Of a stretch of DNA of 10,915 bases, positions 1-6,093 are shown one piece after another. The stretch is from an uncultured Clostridia bacterium (GTDB taxonomy: Bacteria; Bacillota; Clostridia; Christensenellales; Borkfalkiaceae): assembly GCA_944372565.1 (NCBI GenBank), contig CALVZR010000187.1:1-10915 (forward strand), written 5' to 3'. The position numbers and the translations under genes are program-made. The first letter of the stretch is position 1, and each line of letters begins with the position of its first letter. The notes under the pieces were generated by a model. It made no database searches. It saw only the letters and a program-made list of their open reading frames with translations, and was not told the DNA's origin.

Positions 1-691
1 AGGTATAGCGGTATTTTGCGTATTCGTAAAACAGCCCCGGATGGTTTTCGAGAAGATACCCGAATTTCTCCACGTCGGTTTTCAGCTGTTCGAGGCGCTC
101 GGTTTCCCACACCACGCCCTCGGCGCGGTTTTCTTCCTTGCGGAAACGGTTGTCCCCCCGCATGCGCTCGTTGAAGTGCTCCTCCACGGCGGAAGGCACG
201 AGGGCGCCGCCTTCCATAAACTGCCCGAGATAGGCTTGCGCGTCCGAAAGCAGATCGTCGAACGCGTACATCTGATGCCCGTCCACCATTTCGTAGAAAT
301 TGGAATGGTCGTACATCGCATCCTCTTCATGCCCTTCGGTTTCCGTAACGACGTTGTCGATCATCAGGATATCGCCCTCGCCCGTGGAAAGGCGCAAATC
401 CATAATGGTATCGGCATAATCGGTGGTGAGCGTTTCGATATCGACTTCGAGCACGTCGTAGGAAAAGATACCCCCGTCCTCGTTGACGAATTCGTAAAGT
501 TCGCTCGCGCCGCTCGTCTGCAGCGTGGGATAATAATAAAATTTGAAGTTCTGCCCGTTGCTCACCCGCACGGCCGACACGGTGAAGATGAGTTCCCACA
601 CCACGATGGCGGCGACGATCACGCCGATGATCTTGATCCAGTCGTACTGGAGCATTTCGGACAGACGTTTTTTGGTGATCTTTACGTCCAT
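1..691 (-). CDS. Membrane-anchored protein of unknown function (3' end outside window)
   Basis: The reading frame opens with ATG at 691 and stays open for 230 codons to the window edge, so the C-terminus is missing. The start follows an AAGG-type ribosome binding site (TAAGGTTGCA then ATG). It lies 13 nt after the lysS stop, so it is probably the third gene of the greA-lysS operon. A short basic N-terminus (KITKKR) is followed by one clear membrane segment at about residues 20-40 (IIGVIVAAIVVWELIF), which resembles an uncleaved signal anchor. The rest is hydrophilic and acidic and is probably outside the membrane. The motif GEGDILMIDN (residues 104-113) followed by an acidic stretch recalls the way extracellular solute-binding proteins begin, but I do not recognise the family. 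No lipobox cysteine is visible. The gene is real by frame, codon usage and spacing; its function is unknown. Confidence 0.8.
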   Translation of the reverse strand, partial: MDVKITKKRLSEMLQYDWIKIIGVIVAAIVVWELIFTVSAVRVSNGQNFKFYYYPTLQTSGASELYEFVNEDGGIFSYDVLEVDIETLTTDYADTIMDLRLSTGEGDILMIDNVVTETEGHEEDAMYDHSNFYEMVDGHQMYAFDDLLSDAQAYLGQFMEGGALVPSAVEEHFNERMRGDNRFRKEENRAEGVVWETERLEQLKTDVEKFGYLLENHPGLFYEYAKYRYT

Positions 692-704
692 TGCAACCTT
701 ACGT

Positions 705-2207
705 TTATTTGTTTTTCGGTTTCATCGTGGGGAAGAGAAGCACGTCGCGGATAGACGGGCTGTCGGTGAGCAGCATCACCAGCCGGTCGAGCCCCAGCCC
801 CAGGCCGCCCGTGGGCGGCATGCCGTATTCGAGCGCGGCGATGAAGTCCTCGTCCACCTCCGCGTTGGCGCCCGTCGCCCGCTTGGCGGCGACTTGTTTC
901 ATAAATCTTTCCCGCTGATCGATGGGGTCGTTGAGTTCGGAAAAGGCGTTGCCCATTTCCTTGCAGCAAACGAAATATTCAAACCGCTCGGTGAAGGCGG
1001 AATCGTCCGCCTTGCGCTTGGCGAGCGGGGAATTTTCCACGGGATAATCGTAGATGATGGTGGGCTGCACGAGTTTTTCCTCCACGAACGCGTCGAAAAA
1101 CGCGAGAAGAACATGCCCTTTCGTGGCCGTTTTCCCCTCGGGCACTTCCACGCCGCGGGAGGCGGCGTATGCGCGGGCGTCCTCGTCGGTTTTCCATGCG
1201 TCGTAATCCGCGCCGGCGTATTTTTTCACCGCTTCCTTCATGGTCAGCCGTTCCCACGGCTTGCCGAGCTCGATTTCCCTGCCCTGATAGGGAACGGTAT
1301 CCGTGCCGCAGATTTCCTTCGCGAGTTTGCGGTGCATGTCCTCGATGAGATCCATCATGTCCTTATAATCGCTGTACGCCTGGTACATTTCGATGGTGGT
1401 GAATTCCGGATTGTGCGAAGTATCCATGCCCTCGTTGCGGAAGATGCGCCCCACTTCGTACACCTTGTCGAACCCGCCCACGATGAGCCGTTTTAAGTAA
1501 AGTTCGGTTTCGATGCGCAGATACATATCGATATCGAGCGCGTTGTGGTGCGTTTTGAAGGGGCGGGCCGCCGCGCCGATCTCCAGCGTGTGCAGAACGG
1601 GCGTGTCCACTTCGAGATAGCCTAAAGAATCGAGATACCTGCGGATAAACGCGATGATCTTCGAGCGGGTGATAAAGGTGTTTTTCACCTCGGGATTGAC
1701 GATGAGGTCCACATACCGCTGCCTATAGCGCATATCCTGGTCTTTCAGCCCGTGGTATTTTTCGGGCAGGGGGAGCAGGGATTTCGCCAGAAGCTCGATC
1801 TTCTCCGCGTGCACGGAGATTTCCCCCGTGCGCGTTTTGAACACCTTGCCCTCCGCGCCCACGATGTCGCCGATGTCGTAATCCTTGAACGCCGCGTAGG
1901 ATTCGCCCAGATCGTTCACCGAAAGATAGAGCTGGATCTGCCCTTTTCCGTCGAGGATGTGCGCGAAAGCCGCCTTGCCCATCAGCCGCTTGCTCATCAG
2001 CCGCCCCGCCACGCGCACGGTTTGTCCCTCGAGCGCGTCGTAATCTGCGAAGATCTCCGCGCTTTGGTGCGTCCTGTCGAATTTGGTTTTCAAAAACGGA
2101 TCTTCGCCCGCGGCGCGGAGCGCGGCGAGCTTGTCGCGGCGGGTCTTCATAATCTCGTTGAGATCGGGCTCCGCCTGTATCACGTTCGGTTGGTTTTCCT
2201 TCTGCAT
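705..2207 (-). CDS. lysS: Lysyl-tRNA synthetase, class II (LysS)
   Basis: LysS is a cytoplasmic enzyme that charges tRNA-Lys with lysine using ATP. At 500 residues it has the normal length. The N-terminal OB-fold anticodon-binding domain is about residues 60-145 (VRVAGRLMSKRLMGKAAF, then HILDGKGQIQLY). The class II catalytic core follows: motif 1 around 177-205 ending in EVDTPVL, motif 2 FRNEGMDTSHNPEFT (256-270), and motif 3 GLGLGLDRLVMLL (468-480) with SPSIRDVLLFP (483-493). The ATG at 2207 lies 3 nt after the greA stop (TGA GCT ATG) with only a weak Shine-Dalgarno of its own, so translation is probably coupled to greA. Some positions that I remember as near invariant differ: RIETELYLK where RIAPELYLK is usual, and EIGAAARPF where GGAxARPF is usual. 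The enzyme still looks complete. Confidence 0.97.
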   Translation of the reverse strand: MQKENQPNVIQAEPDLNEIMKTRRDKLAALRAAGEDPFLKTKFDRTHQSAEIFADYDALEGQTVRVAGRLMSKRLMGKAAFAHILDGKGQIQLYLSVNDLGESYAAFKDYDIGDIVGAEGKVFKTRTGEISVHAEKIELLAKSLLPLPEKYHGLKDQDMRYRQRYVDLIVNPEVKNTFITRSKIIAFIRRYLDSLGYLEVDTPVLHTLEIGAAARPFKTHHNALDIDMYLRIETELYLKRLIVGGFDKVYEVGRIFRNEGMDTSHNPEFTTIEMYQAYSDYKDMMDLIEDMHRKLAKEICGTDTVPYQGREIELGKPWERLTMKEAVKKYAGADYDAWKTDEDARAYAASRGVEVPEGKTATKGHVLLAFFDAFVEEKLVQPTIIYDYPVENSPLAKRKADDSAFTERFEYFVCCKEMGNAFSELNDPIDQRERFMKQVAAKRATGANAEVDEDFIAALEYGMPPTGGLGLGLDRLVMLLTDSPSIRDVLLFPTMKPKNK

Positions 2208-2210
2208 AGC

Positions 2211-2675
2211 TCAGTCCACTCTTCTGATTTCCAGCACCGCCTTCCCCTCGGGAACGGCCACTTCCACCACATCGCCCGCCTTTCTGCCGAGCAGCGCGTT
2301 GCCGATGGGCGATTCGTTGCTGATGCGGTTGGTTTCGAGGTCGGCCTCCGTGGTGCCCACGATCTCGTAAACGCACACTTCGTCGTATCCCCTGTCGTAC
2401 ACTTCCACCTTGCTTCCCAGCGAAACCATGCCCTTCTTGCCCGCCTTGAACACCTTGGCGTGCTTGATCTTCTCTTCGATTTCGAGGATCTCGCCCTCGA
2501 TCATCGCCTGTTCGTTCTTCGCCGCGTCGTACTCGGCGTTTTCGGAAAGGTCGCCGAACCCGCGCGCGATCTTGATGCGCTCGGTGATTTCCGCCCGCTT
2601 TTCCACTTTCAGGTATTCCAGCCTCTTTTCCAGCTCTTCCAGACCTTCTTTTGTAAGAAAGACTTCTTCTGCCAT
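2211..2675 (-). CDS. greA: Transcription elongation factor GreA
   Basis: GreA enters the secondary channel of backtracked RNA polymerase and stimulates cleavage of the transcript 3' end. The protein has 154 residues, close to the usual 155-160. The N-terminal coiled coil (about 1-75) carries the acidic tip motif GDLSENAEYDAAK (41-53), with D42 and E45 in the positions of the two metal-coordinating acids. The C-terminal FKBP-like domain ends with SNESPIGNALLGRKAGD (119-135), the GreA/GreB signature. An in-frame upstream extension is possible, but the ATG at 2675 follows a perfect AGGAGG and starts with the typical MAEEVFLTKEGLEEL, so this start is firm. It is the first gene of the greA-lysS operon, driven by the promoter at 2728-2756. 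Confidence 0.97.
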   Translation of the reverse strand: MAEEVFLTKEGLEELEKRLEYLKVEKRAEITERIKIARGFGDLSENAEYDAAKNEQAMIEGEILEIEEKIKHAKVFKAGKKGMVSLGSKVEVYDRGYDEVCVYEIVGTTEADLETNRISNESPIGNALLGRKAGDVVEVAVPEGKAVLEIRRVD

Positions 2676-2727
2676 ATCTTTTCGTCCTCCTCTCAGACAA
2701 CCGATTTTTTGCCTTAGAATAATCAAT

Positions 2728-2756
2728 ATTATACCATAAGTAAAGCGCGTTTGCAA
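2728..2756 (-). promoter_or_regulatory. SigA-type promoter of greA-lysS
   Basis: On the minus strand, TTGCAA (2756-2751) and a perfect TATAAT (2733-2728) are separated by 17 bp. The -10 box is 52 nt upstream of the greA ATG, giving a leader of about 45 nt that ends in the AGGAGG site. No riboswitch or T-box fits in so short a leader, so there is no visible lysine-dependent control of lysS. Confidence 0.85.
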
Positions 2757-2783
2757 CAAAAAAACGTCCGTTTTTACGGCGCG

Positions 2784-2807
2784 CTTTTCCCCGCCGCGCG
2801 GGAAAAG
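2784..2807. repeat. Small inverted repeat, role unknown
   Basis: CTTTTCCC (2784-2791) and GGGAAAAG (2800-2807) form a perfect 8-bp stem with an 8-nt GC loop. It lies outside the predicted transcripts of both flanking promoters and lacks an adjacent T-run (the nearest is at 2815-2820), so it does not look like a working terminator. Confidence 0.35.
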
Positions 2808-2927
2808 GAACGCCCTTTTTTGCCCTATTGAAATTTTTTATACCGTTAAAATCCCGCCGTGCGCCCCTCTTCGGCAAAAAATTCGCAAAAAATTTACAAA
2901 AATTGTCAAATTTTTTTAAAAACACTA

Positions 2928-2955
2928 TTGACAACGGCGTTTTTTGTGATATAAT
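2928..2955 (+). promoter_or_regulatory. Strong SigA-type promoter facing no gene
   Basis: Consensus TTGACA (2928-2933) and consensus TATAAT (2950-2955) are separated by 16 bp and preceded by about 40 bp of A- and T-tracts resembling an UP element. Transcription would start near 2961-2962 on the plus strand. The genes on that side (MBL and GH78) lie on the minus strand, so the promoter is not theirs. TTGTCAA at 2903-2909 and TTGACAA at 2928-2934 form an inverted repeat with an 18-bp gap overlapping the -35 box, which could be an operator or chance in AT-rich DNA. Confidence 0.8.
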
Positions 2956-2961
2956 AGTAGG

Positions 2962-3083
2962 CGAAGGTATAAAGAAACGTAATCCGTTTTTTCTGCCCGT
3001 CAAAATGCATTTAAGGGTTTTTTTATTTTTCTGAATAATATGTGGGAAAAGAACTGCGATCTTCGAACGAACGCAGTTCTTTT
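2962..3083 (+). ncRNA. Candidate small RNA of about 120 nt
   Basis: This is inferred from a near-consensus promoter just upstream and a strong hairpin at 3047-3083. The interval contains no ORF with a ribosome binding site except a possible 9-codon peptide (ATG at 3005 to TGA at 3032-3034, MHLRVFLFF), which has no good Shine-Dalgarno. I do not recognise it as 6S, SRP, tmRNA or a riboswitch. It holds a weak AAACG/CGTTT hairpin (2975-2989), a T-rich single-stranded middle and the 3' hairpin. It may instead be an antisense or protective transcript running into the 3' end of the MBL gene. Confidence 0.3.
3047..3083. terminator. Bidirectional hairpin terminator
   Basis: AAAAGAACTGCG (3047-3058) and CGCAGTTCTTTT (3072-3083) make a perfect 12-bp stem with a 13-nt loop. 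The A/T ends supply a short U-run in either direction. It sits 45 bp beyond the MBL stop codon, where it would end the GH78-MBL transcript, and it would also stop plus-strand transcription from the 2928 promoter. Confidence 0.7.
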
Positions 3084-3128
3084 CGTTGCAGCAAAACTTT
3101 CCGCCGTCTTTTCAAAAAACGGCTCCCT

Positions 3129-3971
3129 TTACCATTCCGCCTCGCACCCGTCGTAAGCGACTTCCACGCCGAGGGGCGCGAAACGGCGTTCCAGCTCGTC
3201 GTGCGTCATCGCCCCGTTATGGGAAAAATGCGTAACAAAAAAACGCGTGTTTTTCTTCACGAAACGGCTTTTGCGCATCCGCCCGACAAGTTCTTCGCAC
3301 TCCGCCACGCCCATGTGAGAGCCTTCCTTTCCGAAAGTAAGTTTCCCGTTGGTGCAGTCGAGGGCGATAACGTCGATCCCGATGCCGAGCCCGTCGAGAA
3401 ATTCAAAATTTTCCTCGTATAAATATCCGGTATCGTTGCATTGCATAAACGCCTTGTCCCCTTGCCTGATCAGGTAAAACATGGCCTTCTCGCTTGGCGC
3501 GTGACGCGCTTTGAGCGCGTAGATCTCGTAATTTTCCGTTTCGGCGCGCTCGAACGGCCGCAAAATATTCCATTCCAGAGCGCGGTACACCCCGTCCGCG
3601 AACTTCTCGAACCGATGGGCGAGAAGAAAGCCTTCCCTCACCCTTTCGTCACTGAAAACGCGCAGTTTTCCGCTCTTCATGCCGTGCGCGTACGCGCAGC
3701 CGCGCATACTCAGTTCCATGGGATAAAAATGATCCATGTGTGAATGGGTGACGAGCAGAACGCTCACTTTGGAAAGATCCAGCCCGTGCGCGAGTTTGTG
3801 CAGATACGTATCGGGCGGCAGATCGATGAGCAGGTCGTCGTTCACGAGGATCTGCGACCGCGTGCGGATATTTTTCCCTCCCAGAGACGCGGCTTTTTTA
3901 CAGTTTTCGCAATTACAGAACACCGCAGGCCAGCCTTCCGCGGCGGCGGTCCCCAAAAACTTGATTTTCAT
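3129..3971 (-). CDS. PhnP-like MBL-fold metallohydrolase
   Basis: This 280-residue protein is a metallo-beta-lactamase-fold hydrolase of the PhnP/PqqB-like branch. It begins MKIKFLGTAAAEGWPA and carries the zinc motif THSHMDHF (75-82: H76, H78, D80, H81). Further likely ligands are H157 (ARHAPSEK), D180 (QCNDTGYL) and H248 (VTHFSHNG). CNCENC (19-24) matches the CxCxxC structural zinc site of PhnP, the phosphodiesterase that acts on ribosyl cyclic phosphate in phosphonate breakdown. No other phn gene is in view, so the substrate may well differ. The ATG at 3971 follows AAGGAG. It begins 33 nt after the GH78 stop, so the two genes are almost certainly co-transcribed. No signal peptide is seen, so it acts in the cytoplasm. 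Family assignment is confident; substrate is unknown. Confidence 0.9.
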   Translation of the reverse strand: MKIKFLGTAAAEGWPAVFCNCENCKKAASLGGKNIRTRSQILVNDDLLIDLPPDTYLHKLAHGLDLSKVSVLLVTHSHMDHFYPMELSMRGCAYAHGMKSGKLRVFSDERVREGFLLAHRFEKFADGVYRALEWNILRPFERAETENYEIYALKARHAPSEKAMFYLIRQGDKAFMQCNDTGYLYEENFEFLDGLGIGIDVIALDCTNGKLTFGKEGSHMGVAECEELVGRMRKSRFVKKNTRFFVTHFSHNGAMTHDELERRFAPLGVEVAYDGCEAEW

Positions 3972-4004
3972 GTTTCTCCTTTTTTTTCGTTTTTCCCCAC
4001 GCTT

Positions 4005-5624
4005 TCAGCGCAGGATCCTGACCCCTTCGGGGACGGACACGCTGCTTTTCACGCTGCCGTCCGCCTGCAAAACGTGTTCCACCGTCACGTTTCCGCGCGG
4101 CGTGGGCACCCTTCCCTTCACCCGTTTCAGTCCGCCGAGTTCGGGGCGGATTTCGAGCGAAGCGCACCCCGCGCCCGCGATCTTCACGCCGAGCGCCCGC
4201 TCCGCCAGAAAAGGGATCACGCCCGCAGACCAGCCGTGGCACAGGCTGTGGCGGAACCCTATGTAGCACGCCTTGCCGAAATCGCCGTGGATATCCTTTT
4301 TCCCGGGCACGGGCATTTCGTCTATGCGGAAGGCGTTTTCCGCCCACGCGGGGTCGAAATCTTCCCAGAACGTCGTCGCGCCGAGCGCGAGCATGCCGCC
4401 GTAATATTTCTTCATCGCACCGTAGGCAAATTCCGCCCCGCCGAGATCTGCCATCGCCGTGAGCACGGGATAAGACATAAAGGTGGAAAGCCCCTTCTCG
4501 CCGCCCCGCAGAATCACTTCCTTATCGACGTCCGCCCCCGCCCACGCGCCGAGCGCGGCGATCTGCTTCTGCCTGCGGACGGGACAGGGGGCTTTTGCGA
4601 GGCGGCTGAGGATGCGCCCGCATTCCGCGGCGGCATCCCCCTCGCCCTCCCCCGCGGCGGCGAGCAGGTTTTTCGCCTTTTGCACCGCGATCCGCGTGAG
4701 AAAATTCATCCCGGAAAACAGTTCTTCTTTCTTTTCCTCCGGCTCTCCTTCCTCCCATGCGGAAGGCCAGTCGATAAAATTTCCCGGATACCTCGTCCTG
4801 CCGTTTTCCCCCACGCAGGCGGAGATCTGCCCGATCAGCCCGCGAAGATAAGGCAGCTGCTCCTTCACGAAAGCGAGATCGCCGCCGAAACGGTATTCGT
4901 CGTGCAGAATGATCAGCCACCAGAGCGAATAGGCGGGCATGCCCGCCACCCATTCGGGCAGCGGATCTTCCTCCCGCGCGAAGAGCAGGCTGTTTCTGGT
5001 TTCCGCCGCGTCGCCGAACACATAGTGCGCGGCGCGGCTTTCGGGATAGAGATCGCCGATCCACACCAGGCGGTCGCGCTTGACGCCGTCCCAGAAAAAC
5101 CCGTTTTTCATGCACAGGCGGAGGGTATATGCCGCGGTGTTCCAGATCTTGTTGATCTCCTCGTCGTCGCACTCGAAAGAGCCGCGCTCTTCCCGCTCGT
5201 CCGCGTCGCAGGCGGCGAGAATGCTCTTGATAGAAAAGCGCGCGCCTTCCTCGGTATCGACGCGCAGAAAGCGGAACCCCGTCTGCCCGAAAGTCATATC
5301 GGAATAACCGCGCAGCTCCACCTTGAAATCGCGGTTGGAATGGTCGTTCCCCGCGTTTTTCTCGCCGATCTCCGCGCACGTTTCCGAAACCGATTCCCCG
5401 AACCGCAGGCGCACCGTCCTCTTTTCGCAGTCCGAAAAGGTGAGGATGCGGGCGCCGCCCGAAATCTCCCTGCCGAAATCGAGGATGAGAAAGGCTTTCC
5501 CCTCGATCTTTGCGGTGTTTTTTTCCCGCAGTCCGATCTGCGGGGTCTGCTTTAAAAGAAGCGCGGCGGCGTTTTCCACGCGGCCGCCGCACGCCATGAT
5601 GCGCACGGGCAGGATGTTTTTCAT
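4005..5624 (-). CDS. GH78-type alpha-L-rhamnosidase-like glycoside hydrolase
   Basis: This 539-residue protein resembles family 78 glycoside hydrolases, inverting enzymes that release L-rhamnose. An N-terminal beta-sandwich (about 1-140, with LDFGREISGG at 48-57) leads into a six-hairpin (alpha/alpha)6 barrel (about 150-475) and a short C-terminal beta domain (about 485-539). Within the barrel, WDGVKRDRLVWIGD (178-191) matches the general-acid loop, ATTFWEDFD (416-424) carries the likely base E421, and SLCHGWSAG (460-468) is a family signature. Relative to the RDERLGW form of the acid loop, D184 stands where glutamate is usual. It lacks the extra N-terminal modules of large GH78 enzymes and has no signal peptide, implying a cytoplasmic role on imported oligosaccharides. 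The frame is open farther upstream, but ATG 5624 follows GGAAGGGG and its own promoter, which fixes this start. It could be a relative with another substrate. Confidence 0.85.
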   Translation of the reverse strand: MKNILPVRIMACGGRVENAAALLLKQTPQIGLREKNTAKIEGKAFLILDFGREISGGARILTFSDCEKRTVRLRFGESVSETCAEIGEKNAGNDHSNRDFKVELRGYSDMTFGQTGFRFLRVDTEEGARFSIKSILAACDADEREERGSFECDDEEINKIWNTAAYTLRLCMKNGFFWDGVKRDRLVWIGDLYPESRAAHYVFGDAAETRNSLLFAREEDPLPEWVAGMPAYSLWWLIILHDEYRFGGDLAFVKEQLPYLRGLIGQISACVGENGRTRYPGNFIDWPSAWEEGEPEEKKEELFSGMNFLTRIAVQKAKNLLAAAGEGEGDAAAECGRILSRLAKAPCPVRRQKQIAALGAWAGADVDKEVILRGGEKGLSTFMSYPVLTAMADLGGAEFAYGAMKKYYGGMLALGATTFWEDFDPAWAENAFRIDEMPVPGKKDIHGDFGKACYIGFRHSLCHGWSAGVIPFLAERALGVKIAGAGCASLEIRPELGGLKRVKGRVPTPRGNVTVEHVLQADGSVKSSVSVPEGVRILR

Positions 5625-5655
5625 TTTTTCCCCTTCCTTACTGATGTTTTTTACC

Positions 5656-5684
5656 ATTGTACAGGGAAAGAGGGAAAATGTCAA
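5656..5684 (-). promoter_or_regulatory. SigA-type promoter of the GH78-MBL operon
   Basis: On the minus strand a consensus TTGACA (5684-5679) and TACAAT (5661-5656) are separated by 17 bp. The -10 box is about 30 nt upstream of the GH78 start codon, leaving a short leader with the GGAAGGGG ribosome binding site. Confidence 0.85.
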
Positions 5685-5703
5685 CCCCCTGCTCCGTTTT
5701 CCC
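5672..5703. repeat. Inverted repeat straddling the GH78 promoter -35 box
   Basis: GGGAAAA (5672-5678) and TTTTCCC (5697-5703) are perfect inverted copies separated by 18 bp. One arm lies in the promoter spacer and the other just upstream of the -35. AGGGAAA is also repeated directly at 5663-5669 and 5671-5677. The position suits an operator for a sugar-responsive regulator, but purine-rich tracts of this kind can arise by chance. Confidence 0.35.
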
Positions 5704-5759
5704 TTCCGCAAATGCAACCCGCCGCGCGGCGTATCCCCCGACAATAACGCGCACAATGC

Positions 5760-5798
5760 GCCGCCCCGCGCCGAACTTCGGCGCGGGGCGGCTTTTTT
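5760..5798 (+). terminator. Strong plus-oriented intrinsic terminator
   Basis: A 15-bp GC-rich stem (5760-5774 with 5778-5792; arms GCCGCCCCGCGCCGA and TCGGCGCGGGGCGGC) is followed by TTTTTT (5793-5798). The T-run is on the plus-strand side and its last base overlaps the DUF1540 stop codon. No plus-strand gene lies upstream. For the minus-strand DUF1540 transcript the hairpin starts 5 nt after the stop, but no U-run follows it. Confidence 0.75.
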
Positions 5799-5947
5799 CA
5801 GTAATTTTTTTCGGAATAGCTTCCGCAGCAGGTCTGGTGTTCGTTGCACCCGCAGGTCACCTTGATGCTTTCGAGCTGGCAGCTGCAGCCCCTGAAATTG
5901 TGGCGGCACTTGGTCACGTCGCATTGAATGGCTTTGTTCTCGTTCAT
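5798..5947 (-). CDS. DUF1540 small cysteine-rich protein
   Basis: This 49-residue ORF reads MNENKAIQCDVTKC from ATG 5947, preceded by AAAGGAG. It contains eight cysteines: C9, C14, C21, C23, C32, C34, C40 and C41. The start CDVTKCRHN, then CxC, then IKV and a terminal cysteine cluster match DUF1540, a family of short proteins common in Clostridia whose function is unknown. The cysteine pattern suggests metal binding or, in spore formers, a cross-linked structural role; neither is shown here. It has no signal peptide or membrane segment. It is divergent from rplI with a 146-bp spacer. I could not find a convincing promoter for it. It is easily missed by gene finders because of its size. Confidence 0.82.
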   Translation of the reverse strand: MNENKAIQCDVTKCRHNFRGCSCQLESIKVTCGCNEHQTCCGSYSEKNY

Positions 5948-5965
5948 GTTTTTTTCTCCTTTTCC

Positions 5966-5982
5966 GGCGGCTTTTTGCCGCC
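5966..5982 (-). promoter_or_regulatory. Hairpin in the DUF1540 5' leader, next to the ribosome binding site
   Basis: On the minus strand GGCGGC-AAAAA-GCCGCC forms a perfect 6-bp GC stem with a five-A loop. It ends 5 nt before the AAGGAG site. It could stabilise the mRNA 5' end or influence ribosome access. It is not a terminator because no U-run follows on either strand beyond the loop. Confidence 0.4.
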
Positions 5983-6029
5983 TTCACCCCTGATTATGCC
6001 TGTAAATTTAATTTTTATACGGGGATTCG

Positions 6030-6059
6030 TTGACAAAATCGCCTTTCATTTAGTAAAAT
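6030..6059 (+). promoter_or_regulatory. SigA-type promoter of rplI
   Basis: TTGACA (6030-6035) and TAAAAT (6054-6059) are separated by 18 bp. The predicted start near 6066 leaves a leader of about 28 nt containing GGAGGTG, too short for a ribosomal-protein autoregulatory structure. Confidence 0.75.
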
Positions 6060-6093
6060 AGGAATACCCGACCGACAGGGCGGAGGTGAAAAC

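Larger units (their letters stand above)
2676..3128. other. 453-bp intergenic region between the greA and MBL genes
   Basis: No coding region is convincing here. On the minus strand it holds the greA leader and promoter (to 2756). From 2768 to 2807 there are two small hairpins: CCGT/ACGG (2768-2779) and CTTTTCCC/GGGAAAAG (2784-2791 with 2800-2807). They lie upstream of both promoters, and I cannot assign a role. From about 2870 to 2955 the DNA is very AT-rich and ends in a plus-strand promoter. After that come a candidate small RNA and a strong hairpin. The last 45 bp before the MBL stop codon hold nothing I can name apart from a weak 5-bp hairpin GCCGT/ACGGC. Confidence 0.6.

Noticed and set aside
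41..1496. Plus-strand open frames of 237 and 317 codons opposite the membrane protein and lysS.
   Set aside because: Shadows of the minus-strand genes; composition is unnatural and no start signals are present.
2676..2730. T-box or lysine riboswitch ahead of greA-lysS.
   Set aside because: The leader from promoter to start codon is only about 45 nt, too short for either.
1723..3003. Minus-strand frame of 426 codons overlapping lysS and greA.
   Set aside because: Very arginine-rich shadow frame; greA and lysS in their own frames carry full family motifs.
2828..3034. 68-codon plus-strand ORF across the 2928 promoter.
   Set aside because: It begins upstream of the promoter, lacks a ribosome binding site and is biased by A/T tracts.
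3042..3422. 126-codon plus-strand ORF downstream of the 2928 promoter, which might have been the promoter's target.
   Set aside because: It begins within the hairpin region without a Shine-Dalgarno, and most of it is antisense to the MBL gene with shadow-like composition.
3744..5555. Open frame of 603 codons on the plus strand opposite the GH78 and MBL genes.
   Set aside because: It is antisense to two well-supported genes, is rich in R, H, P and F as expected for a shadow frame in GC-rich DNA, has no ribosome binding site and matches no domain.
5625..5987. Extension of the GH78 reading frame upstream to 5987 (660 residues).
   Set aside because: The extension is highly basic and low-quality, overlaps DUF1540 and the promoter region; ATG 5624 has a good ribosome binding site just downstream of a consensus promoter.
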